Notes under the pieces: generated by a model | Told to the model about the DNA's origin: nothing | The model's database searches: none | What the model saw: the letters and a program-made list of their open reading frames with translations, nothing else | Origin: a virus | Length of the DNA: 30,422 nucleotides | Strand: one strand, 5' to 3' | IMG/VR virus record: IMGVR_UViG_3300037189_006726 | Location: 1-30,422 of that record | Position numbers and translations under genes: made by a program | Part shown: positions 25,072 through 30,422 of the stretch, piece after piece | Numbering within the stretch: the first letter of the stretch is position 1 | How the letters are laid out: the number at the start of each line of letters is the position of its first letter

Positions 25072-26034
25072 ATGTCAAGAATTTTTGCTGATCAAATACA
25101 AAAACCTAGTGGAACTGTCTTTAGTTTACCCGTAGGTAATGGAGCTAACAATCAATTTATTCAAACTGACGGGCAAGGTAACTTAAGTTTTGAGAATCCT
25201 GTAATTTACGAACCAGGTTCAAGTTGGTTAGTTGCCCCCGAAACTGCCTATAACATTGGTACTGTAGTTTCACACAGTGACCGCCAACAAATCTATTCAA
25301 CAGGTGAGTGGGGCTCAAGTAGTTCTTGGACTACTTATAATAATTCTGAAATACACACTGACAATAGCGCTATTCAATTTTGGAATATGTTATTAGGAGA
25401 CGGATATAGTAACGCAAGTGCTACTACTGAGCGTATGCAGGGTGGCGATACAGAACATGAACTACCTCGCAGAGTACAGTTTGCAAATGGTAATCGTGTA
25501 GGATATAGACGCGACGTATATCACTATGATAACTCAACAGGCTATTCTGGACATAGTTTTAGATGTTTACCCATCCGTAATACTAATAGTAGCAGTGTTT
25601 CTGTAAGTGTAACTGCTGTTGTATCAAATTATTGGGAAAATGGATATGAAGGAAGTTGTTTAGCTTCTTTTGTTCCTACTGCTGGTAAATATAGTGCAGT
25701 TACTAATGTAACTGGAACAAAAATGGCTAATTTAACCAGTAGTAACAATACTAGGGCAAAAGAAATAACGGGGTCGGTAACTATTCCTGGTAATACAACT
25801 GCTTTAATTGGATTAAGTAGTACTGATTGGTATGAAACTACCTATCGGTTCAAAGACTGTAATATGTTTACTAAATTACATGAAACTTTTACTGGAACTA
25901 GCGGAGTAATTTGTGATATGCGTATGTTATCACATTTGCTTCGTGGAAGACCTCTTATGGCTTCTTCAGGAGCATTAGCTGGTAATTTACCAACACTATG
26001 GACAACTTGCGCAACCCAGTACGGAGATAGATAA
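25072..26034 (+). CDS. Tail protein, YGDR paralogue 3
   Basis: A 320-residue paralogue, closest in layout to the 22412 protein: N-terminal module MSRIFADQIQKPSGTVFSLP and NQFIQTDGQGNLSF, then IQFWNMLLGDGYSN, GHSFRCLPIRNT, YRFKDCNMF and CDMRMLSHLL, ending in YGDR. It starts directly at the stop of paralogue 2 (GATAA then ATG) and uses a GGAG site formed by the GGA GAC codons of that protein's YGDR ending. No insert is present. Function as for the paralogues: a virion beta-structured protein, partner unknown. Confidence 0.65.
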   Translation: MSRIFADQIQKPSGTVFSLPVGNGANNQFIQTDGQGNLSFENPVIYEPGSSWLVAPETAYNIGTVVSHSDRQQIYSTGEWGSSSSWTTYNNSEIHTDNSAIQFWNMLLGDGYSNASATTERMQGGDTEHELPRRVQFANGNRVGYRRDVYHYDNSTGYSGHSFRCLPIRNTNSSSVSVSVTAVVSNYWENGYEGSCLASFVPTAGKYSAVTNVTGTKMANLTSSNNTRAKEITGSVTIPGNTTALIGLSSTDWYETTYRFKDCNMFTKLHETFTGTSGVICDMRMLSHLLRGRPLMASSGALAGNLPTLWTTCATQYGDR

Positions 26035-26412
26035 ATGAGTGCAAATATAATTGAAAACCTAACAATATGTGAAATAAAAGAAGTTATAAGTACTCCTACA
26101 TTTCAAACAAATACTTTTTCACTAACAGATTCATGTACTTTTTACGTAACTAGTAATCCTGGAGCTACTGTAAATTTAACTAATGTTAGCTTAACTTCAA
26201 ATGGTGTAATAACAGTTACTTTTATTAGTCCTAATGGCAGTATGGTAATACCTACTACATTAACTGTTAATGGTACTGCGGTAAGTATTAAATGGCAAAC
26301 TGGCACCGCTCCTAGCCAAAGCACTAACCAAATTCAACTATTAGTATTTTCTATAATTACTTTGAATAATGCTGTAGCACATGTAATTGGTGCAAAGTCA
26401 AACTATAATTAA
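26035..26412 (+). CDS. Small fibre-operon protein of unknown function
   Basis: A 125-residue all-beta-looking protein beginning MSANIIENLTICEIKEVIST. It is translated from the GGAG encoded by the YGDR codons of paralogue 3 (26023-26026), with the ATG directly after the TAA. The C terminus (IQLLVFSIITLNNAVAHVIG, then AKSNY) resembles endings of small fibre proteins ('VDVISF.I.R..SA..VLG....Y') in marine phages. No enzyme motif and no membrane segment. Probably a spacer or adaptor before the glycine-rich adhesin. Confidence 0.55.
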   Translation: MSANIIENLTICEIKEVISTPTFQTNTFSLTDSCTFYVTSNPGATVNLTNVSLTSNGVITVTFISPNGSMVIPTTLTVNGTAVSIKWQTGTAPSQSTNQIQLLVFSIITLNNAVAHVIGAKSNYN

Positions 26413-26420
26413 GGTATAAC

Positions 26421-27347
26421 ATGACAATTCTAAACAGAGTTTCTTCTCCAGTTATACTAGCTTCCCCGTCAGGATCTGGGGCTGATGAAGTAGTAGCACC
26501 CCCAGGACAAGCATTATTTGGCACTAATACTGGCAGCGGCACTTTTAGCTGGACAGTTCCTGCTGGCGTTAAAAGTATTAGCGCAGTAGCTGTAGGTGGT
26601 GGTGGTGGTGGTCCTTATATCTGGGCTTATGCAGGTGGTTGTGGTGGTGGACTAGGCTGGAAAAATAATATTTCGGTTCAACCAGGTCAATCAGTTACTG
26701 TTCAGGTAGGTGCTGGCGGTAATCACTGGAGTTTTGGTGCCAGTCCAGGAGGTGTAAGCTATGTAATTGGTAGCGATGTTGTTCGTGGTGGTGGTGGTTC
26801 CTCAGGAGATAGCGGTTTTTCACAAACTGGTACCTATACCGGTGATGGTGGCGGAAATGGTGGAACTACTGGTTTCTTTGCCTCACCAGGCGGCGGAGCT
26901 GGCGGCTATACTGGTGCTGGCGGTAATGGCGGCAGTGCAAGTTCTAGTTTTGGCGGTGGCGGTGGCACTTTTTATAGTAGTTTTGGCGGCAGTGGTTCAG
27001 GCGGTGGCGTTGGATTACGTGGTACTCAAGTACCGCCTGCTGGTTTCGGAAGCTCAACTGTTTACTTTTACAGCCCTTACAGCGGATATACTAGCTATTC
27101 TGGTTTTGGTAATGGCGGTGGCGGTGGTGCAGGTGGCGGTGGCAATGGTGACCATGGCCAAAGTCCATGGACTAGTTTTGGACCTAATGGAGTACATGCC
27201 AAAGGCGGTATTTACGGTGGCGGCGGCGGCGGTTCAGGTACTCACGGATTTAGTGGATATACTGGCGGTCCTGGCGCTCAGGGTGGTTGCCGTATTATTT
27301 GGGGCAAAGGCAGGGAATTTCCCGGCACTTTAACTGATGATATTTAA
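26421..27347 (+). CDS. Glycine-rich tail adhesin (gp38-like polyglycine type)
   Basis: A 308-residue protein with a short beta domain (SGTFSWTVPAGVKSISAVAV) followed by glycine-rich blocks from residue ~53 to ~290, such as GGGGGG, GGGNGG, GGGAGG, GGGGGAGGGG. Between them lie short aromatic or serine-rich loops (FYSSFG, YSGYTSYSGFG). The C terminus is GCRIIWGKGREFP. This design is like the T-even gp38 adhesin and other phage fibre tips, in which stacked polyglycine helices display variable loops that bind the receptor; a close relation to gp38 is not claimed. The ending 'RIIWG.GR.FP' is common in marine phage tip proteins. A likely receptor-binding protein. The long reading frame in another frame (26767-27333) is a shadow of the GGN repeats. 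Confidence 0.72.
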   Translation: MTILNRVSSPVILASPSGSGADEVVAPPGQALFGTNTGSGTFSWTVPAGVKSISAVAVGGGGGGPYIWAYAGGCGGGLGWKNNISVQPGQSVTVQVGAGGNHWSFGASPGGVSYVIGSDVVRGGGGSSGDSGFSQTGTYTGDGGGNGGTTGFFASPGGGAGGYTGAGGNGGSASSSFGGGGGTFYSSFGGSGSGGGVGLRGTQVPPAGFGSSTVYFYSPYSGYTSYSGFGNGGGGGAGGGGNGDHGQSPWTSFGPNGVHAKGGIYGGGGGGSGTHGFSGYTGGPGAQGGCRIIWGKGREFPGTLTDDI

Positions 27348-27351
27348 AAAC

Positions 27352-27837
27352 ATGAAATTATATATTAAACTTGACGGAAGCGGTGGTGTTATAAATCACC
27401 CAATGCAATTTGAATCTGCACAAGTCAGCGTAAGTTTTCTTTTAAATAAAGAAGCTGGATCAGTAACTGAAGAAGAAATATTAGCAAATTATTTTGCAGT
27501 ATTTGAAAATCCTGCAATTGATGTTGCCGAAGAAGTTATTAGCGATAACGGGTACAAACAACTGCCTAATGGTAATTGGACTAGAAATCTTGTTTTAAAA
27601 AGTTTAACACAAAAAGAAAAAATAGATAAGTGGGTTCGCGGTGTTCGTGATCACAGATTATATGTTAGTGACTGGTCACAATTATCAGATAATGAATTAA
27701 CTGATAAAGAACGTGCTAAATGGACAGAGTATAGACACTATCTAAGAAAAATGCCTGAAATATATGCAGATGTAACACATCCCGAAGAAATAGTATGGCC
27801 AGAACCTCCACTGCGTAAACCATTACCTAAAGTTTGA
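27352..27837 (+). CDS. Tail fibre assembly chaperone-like protein (Phage_tail_APC type) 2
   Basis: A 161-residue protein starting MKLYIKLDGSGGVINHPMQ, the opening typical for this family ('MK.YVKLD.DG....HP'). An in-frame ATG at 27337 overlaps the previous gene; neither start has a good ribosome site, so the start is uncertain and rests on the family N terminus. The C-terminal ~65 residues (VRDHRLYVSDWSQLSDNELT, then WTEYRHYLRKMPE and IVWPEPP) match the tail-assembly-chaperone module. This module is paralogous to the one at 23385. Its place right after the glycine-rich adhesin, like chaperones after fibre tips in other phages, suggests that adhesin as the client. The heme oxygenase ATG follows two bases after its stop. 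Confidence 0.75.
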   Translation: MKLYIKLDGSGGVINHPMQFESAQVSVSFLLNKEAGSVTEEEILANYFAVFENPAIDVAEEVISDNGYKQLPNGNWTRNLVLKSLTQKEKIDKWVRGVRDHRLYVSDWSQLSDNELTDKERAKWTEYRHYLRKMPEIYADVTHPEEIVWPEPPLRKPLPKV

Positions 27838-27839
27838 AA

Positions 27840-28361
27840 ATGACTACATTAAAAGAATTAACACATAAAAATCATGTGTTAGCTGAACAACATAGTTTTA
27901 CAAAATTGTTGTTAAGTGGCAAGATACCTAGTGGTATTTATGCCACTTTTTTAGCTAATCAACTACTACAGTATCAAACACTAGAACATTGTGCACACCA
28001 CTTATTGGCACAAATTCCAGGATTAGCTCGTAGTGAATTGATTATGCAAGATGTACTAGATTTAGATGAGCCTGTAATCTTTTTTGATACAACAGCTAAT
28101 TATTGCAATCATGTTAAACAACTAAATGACCATGATTTGTGGGCACACATATATACAAAACATATGGGTGACTTATATGGTGGACAGATTATTAAAAAAT
28201 TAATTCCTGGTAGTGGTTTAATGTACGAATTTAATAACAGAAAATTAATGATAGATGAACTAAGAACTCACTTAGATATTTCAATGGCAGATGAAGCAAA
28301 CTATAGTTTTGAATTTGCAATAGAATTATTTGACAGGATTGCTGATGAGTACAATCTTTAA
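27840..28361 (+). CDS. Heme oxygenase (biliverdin-forming), compact phage type
   Basis: A 173-residue protein of the HO-1 family, which oxidises heme to biliverdin IXalpha, CO and Fe2+ in the cytoplasm using electrons from ferredoxin. The N-terminal THKNHVLAEQHSF aligns with the 'AT(K)xxHxxAEN..F' helix and gives His12 as the proximal heme ligand. YTKHMGDLYGGQIIKKLI (residues 105-122) is the distal helix GD(L)xGGQ motif, with Gly110, Asp111, Gly114 and Gly115. At 173 residues it is shorter than cyanobacterial enzymes (about 240), but both heme-contacting motifs are intact. I chose ATG 27840; the TTG at 27834 is in frame but inside the previous stop region. No good Shine-Dalgarno is visible, so coupling to the preceding gene is likely. 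It overlaps the bilin reductase gene by 17 bases. Confidence 0.93.
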   Translation: MTTLKELTHKNHVLAEQHSFTKLLLSGKIPSGIYATFLANQLLQYQTLEHCAHHLLAQIPGLARSELIMQDVLDLDEPVIFFDTTANYCNHVKQLNDHDLWAHIYTKHMGDLYGGQIIKKLIPGSGLMYEFNNRKLMIDELRTHLDISMADEANYSFEFAIELFDRIADEYNL

Positions 28362-29031
28362 TAAACTAAAACGGCACGCTGCAGAAATGGAAAACATTAT
28401 CAGTACGCGTGCTTTTTTACTGGACAGTGGTGATAATTATAGTTGGGTAAATAAAGTATATAAATGTGCTTGGTTTCGTAGAGCGCATATGGATATTATA
28501 GATGCTATTGATACTAAAAAATTGTATATGATGCATATATGTGTATTTCCGCACGTATATGATAGTGCACCACTTTATGGTTTTGATATTATAGCTGGCA
28601 CAAATAAGGTAACTGGTGCATTTTTAGACTTTAGTCCTGTTGGTAATGCAGAACATCCACTGTGCAAATATTTTACGGAATTAGTTGAAGGTACTCAGTG
28701 GTCAAAGCCACGAGAACTGCCTGAATGGGCACGTAATATTTTTAGTAAACATATGGTAGCTGCTGGAAATATTAACACAGATTTTGAACTGGACGTTGTA
28801 TTAGAATTGTCTAAAAAATCACTATTACATTACATAGACAATATTAAAACGCACAGACCTGCAATGACCTATGATGATCAAGTTAAAAAGTATAACTTTA
28901 CTGATCAACAAAATTATTATTGCCAACAACAAAAACAGAATCCACATACTCCTAGAGTATTAAAAGGATTAGGTTTCACAGAGGAAATGGCACATGATTT
29001 TATACATAAAGAGTTATTTCCAGAAATATGA
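28345..29031 (+). CDS. pcyX: Ferredoxin-dependent bilin reductase, PcyX-type (predicted phycoerythrobilin synthase)
   Basis: A 228-residue protein of the FDBR family (PcyA, PebA, PebB, PebS, PcyX), which reduces biliverdin IXalpha with electrons from ferredoxin. HICVFPHVYDSAPLYGFD (residues 64-81) matches the PcyA stretch 'HCVMFPRPEYDLPMFGCD', placing His64 and Asp81 at PcyA His88 and Asp105 with the same 17-residue spacing. FLDFSP and the C-terminal YYCQQQKQNPHTPRVLKG match 'I(A)DLSP' and 'NYC..QQQN.KTRRVL'. PcyA's catalytic Glu76 (in HLE) corresponds to Asp50 (in HMD), as in the PcyX group. PcyX makes phycoerythrobilin, so that is the inferred product. Near the C terminus, PcyA's Asp220-Lys221 is replaced by Pro200-His201. 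I chose the ATG at 28345 because AGGA (28335-28338) is six bases upstream, not the TTG at 28330. PcyA alignment is from memory. Confidence 0.88.
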   Translation: MSTIFNKLKRHAAEMENIISTRAFLLDSGDNYSWVNKVYKCAWFRRAHMDIIDAIDTKKLYMMHICVFPHVYDSAPLYGFDIIAGTNKVTGAFLDFSPVGNAEHPLCKYFTELVEGTQWSKPRELPEWARNIFSKHMVAAGNINTDFELDVVLELSKKSLLHYIDNIKTHRPAMTYDDQVKKYNFTDQQNYYCQQQKQNPHTPRVLKGLGFTEEMAHDFIHKELFPEI

Positions 29032-29079
29032 AATGGAAATATTACAGTATTTAGCAGCGTATGCTGAAGGACACAGCTA

Positions 29080-29514
29080 ATGTGGATATTACAATTTTTA
29101 CCAAATTGGATTTTTTATTTATTACTTTTTACAGGAATAGTAGGTTATATACTTAGTAATACACTATTAAAACTATTACCTTATAGTGATGTAATTAAAA
29201 TTGCTAGTGTATTTGCAATAATATTTGGCATTTTTATGACTGGTGCTATACATGATAATGATACTTGGTTACAAAGAGTATCAGAATTAGAGAAAAAAGT
29301 GTTAGATCTGGAAACTAAAAGTGCTGAGGCTAATACTAAATTAGTGCAAAAAGTTATTGTTAAAAAACAAATTGTTAAAGAACGTGGTGATGATATAATC
29401 AAATATATTGACCGCGAAGTTGTCAAAGATAATGAAGTTGTAAAATACATTGAACATTGCCCAAAATTGCCTAATGAAATAGTTAATACACTAAATAAGG
29501 CGGCTAAACCATGA
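29080..29514 (+). CDS. Two-TM coiled-coil lysis protein (inner-membrane spanin-like)
   Basis: A 144-residue protein starting at AAGGA-(8)-ATG. Two hydrophobic segments at residues ~8-29 (WIFYLLLFTGIVGYILS) and ~38-58 (VIKIASVFAIIFGIFMTGAI) precede a charged coiled-coil-like region (~63-125: LEKKVLDLETKSAEANTKLV) and a C terminus with CPKLPNEIVNTLNKAAKP, a pattern I know from phage Rz-type proteins. The next gene is an overlapping lipoprotein, the usual o-spanin partner. Canonical i-spanins have one N-terminal TM; two suggest a hairpin, possibly with holin activity. Topology would put the coiled coil in the periplasm only if the N terminus is also periplasmic. Holin versus spanin is unresolved. 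Confidence 0.65.
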   Translation: MWILQFLPNWIFYLLLFTGIVGYILSNTLLKLLPYSDVIKIASVFAIIFGIFMTGAIHDNDTWLQRVSELEKKVLDLETKSAEANTKLVQKVIVKKQIVKERGDDIIKYIDREVVKDNEVVKYIEHCPKLPNEIVNTLNKAAKP

Positions 29515-29774
29515 AGTATACAATAATTATTTTAGCACTATTACTTACTGCTTGTTCTACAACTGTACCAATTAAACAAAACTTTCCTAAAGCACCAGAC
29601 GTATTATTTGTTAAATGTAAAGAATTACAATTAGTAGAACAAAATGCTAGTATTATAGATGCTACTAAAGTAGTAGTTAATAATTATATCGAGTACTATC
29701 AATGTAGTACTCAAGTTGATGGTTGGATTGAATGGTATCAAATTCAACAAAAACTTTTTAAGGAATTACAATGA
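29511..29774 (+). CDS. Lipoprotein spanin subunit (Rz1-like)
   Basis: An 87-residue protein with a signal peptide and lipobox: MKYTIIILALLLTACSTTVP, with Cys15 as the lipidated residue (L-T-A-C) and Ser at +2, which favours outer-membrane sorting. The mature part has two cysteines (~36 and ~65) and the ending QVDGWIEWYQIQQKLF, a pattern ('C......VDGWI.WY') common in small lysis lipoproteins of marine phages. It starts within the last codon of the two-TM protein (ATGA overlap). Together they would bridge inner and outer membranes and fuse them after peptidoglycan loss. It lacks the proline-rich region of lambda Rz1. Confidence 0.72.
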   Translation: MKYTIIILALLLTACSTTVPIKQNFPKAPDVLFVKCKELQLVEQNASIIDATKVVVNNYIEYYQCSTQVDGWIEWYQIQQKLFKELQ

Positions 29775-30388
29775 CTGAACTAACCATAGATCAACTAAAA
29801 CAAATAATTCCTAAAAATAAATATCATCAGCACTGGTTTGATGTATTACAACAACTATTACCAGATTACGAAATTAATACGCCACAACGTATTGCTAGTT
29901 TTTTAGCACAATGTGCTCACGAGTCTGGAGAGTTTCTTTTTATTAAAGAAAACTTAAACTATCGTGCTGCTACCTTACTAAAAGTATTTCCAAAATATTT
30001 TCCTGATTTGGCGTTGGCATCACAATATGCTGGCAAACCTGAACGCATAGCAAATCGTGTATATGCTAATCGTATGGGTAATGGTAATGAAGAGTCAGGT
30101 GACGGTTATCGTTATTGTGGCCGTGGGTTAATTCAGGTTACTGGTCATGATAACTATACTTGGTTTTCTGATTCGTTAAATATTACTCCTGAAGAAGCTT
30201 CCGAATATATGGAAACTTTTGAAGGTGCCGCACAATCGGCTTGTTGGTTTTGGGAAACAGCCAATTTAAATGCAATGGCAGATCGTGGTGATATTAAAGC
30301 CATGACAAAAACTATTAACGGTGGTTACATTGGTCTAGAAGATCGTATTAGCCACTATGAACATGCACTTCACGTTTTAGGAGTTTAA
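29771..30388 (+). CDS. Endolysin, GH19 chitinase-like muramidase
   Basis: A 205-residue protein with an AAGGA site and an ATGA overlap with the spanin gene. AQCAHESGEFLFIKENLNY (residues ~46-64) contains the two GH19 acids, Glu51 and Glu60, nine residues apart as in bacterial GH19 enzymes. YRYCGRGLIQVTGHDNY (~113-129) is the conserved substrate-cleft segment, and AQSACWFWE plus KTINGGYIGLEDR complete the family pattern. GH19 phage endolysins cut the glycan backbone of peptidoglycan. There is no signal peptide, so release should need the holin function. It is not fused to a separate cell-wall binding domain. Confidence 0.92.
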   Translation: MTELTIDQLKQIIPKNKYHQHWFDVLQQLLPDYEINTPQRIASFLAQCAHESGEFLFIKENLNYRAATLLKVFPKYFPDLALASQYAGKPERIANRVYANRMGNGNEESGDGYRYCGRGLIQVTGHDNYTWFSDSLNITPEEASEYMETFEGAAQSACWFWETANLNAMADRGDIKAMTKTINGGYIGLEDRISHYEHALHVLGV

Positions 30389-30389
30389 T

Positions 30390-30422
30390 ATGGCAGAAAA
30401 AACAGTAGAACAAGCACACGAA
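30390..30422 (+). CDS. Start of a downstream gene (cut by window end)
   Basis: AGGAG at 30379-30383, six bases before ATG 30390, opens an uninterrupted frame MAEKTVEQAHE to the window end. Only 11 residues are visible, too few to assign. It starts 1 base after the endolysin stop and may be another lysis gene, since no holin is otherwise certain here. Confidence 0.6.
   Translation, partial: MAEKTVEQAHE

Noticed and set aside
26767-27333. 188-codon plus-strand frame inside the glycine-rich gene
   Set aside because: Arises from reading GGN repeats in another frame, giving a V/A/L-rich product; the glycine-rich frame has the family C terminus.
28330-28347. TTG start for the bilin reductase
   Set aside because: ATG 28345 has AGGA at six bases; the TTG has no ribosome site at proper spacing.
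1-30422. tRNA genes, integrase, attachment sites or insertion sequences
   Set aside because: I saw no cloverleaf candidate, transposase or recombinase reading frame, or flanking direct repeats; the window is continuous structural and lysis genes.

Overview
The window is a single-strand (+), tightly packed late-gene segment of a tailed bacteriophage, AT-rich by eye. The first 13 kb holds a lambda-type tail module in canonical order: the C-terminal part of the tape measure protein, a gpM-like minor tail protein, a DUF1833/gpL-like protein, and a large NlpC/P60 + gpI-like + gpJ-like tail-tip fusion. Central-fibre/stalk proteins follow. This predicts a long, flexible, non-contractile tail (siphovirus-like). 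Lambda-type tail tip, spanin-like genes with a lipobox and a GH19 endolysin indicate a Gram-negative host. The fibre families resemble those of marine T4-like cyanophages and pelagic phages, so an aquatic, probably marine or freshwater, uncultured phage is the best guess. The host cannot be named from this sequence.

Layout. (1) 1-5618: tape measure C terminus, gpM-like, DUF1833, NlpC/P60-I-J fusion. (2) 5628-12933: a J-like stalk/central fibre, a small tail-tip protein, and a 1318-residue Calx-beta repeat protein containing a near-identical 128-bp internal duplication. (3) 12934-13155: the only real intergenic gap, with a strong intrinsic terminator, a near-ideal sigma70-type promoter (TTGACA, 17 bp, TATAAT, extended -10) and a 21-bp perfect palindrome next to the first ribosome binding site. 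(4) 13156-27347: a long fibre/adhesin operon: small adaptor proteins, a T4-cyanophage-type fibre, a 2009-residue multidomain fibre, three paralogous 'YGDR' tail proteins (one with an added cupredoxin-like domain), a glycine-rich adhesin, and two tail-fibre-assembly chaperone-like proteins (one at 23385, one at 27352). (5) 27840-29031: a two-gene bilin cassette, heme oxygenase plus a PcyX-type ferredoxin-dependent bilin reductase. (6) 29080-30388: lysis genes (two-TM coiled-coil spanin-like protein, lipoprotein spanin partner, GH19 endolysin), then the first 11 codons of another gene.

The most interesting system is the bilin cassette. The first enzyme should open host heme to biliverdin IXalpha (releasing CO and iron). 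The second carries the Asp-His pair of PcyX/PcyA enzymes and has Asp where PcyA has its catalytic Glu, which is the PcyX signature, so phycoerythrobilin is the predicted product. The two genes overlap and sit between fibre and lysis genes, apparently in the late transcript that begins at the 13005-13033 promoter. This makes the pathway a late function beside virion assembly and lysis. No ferredoxin or bilin-binding protein is visible in the window.
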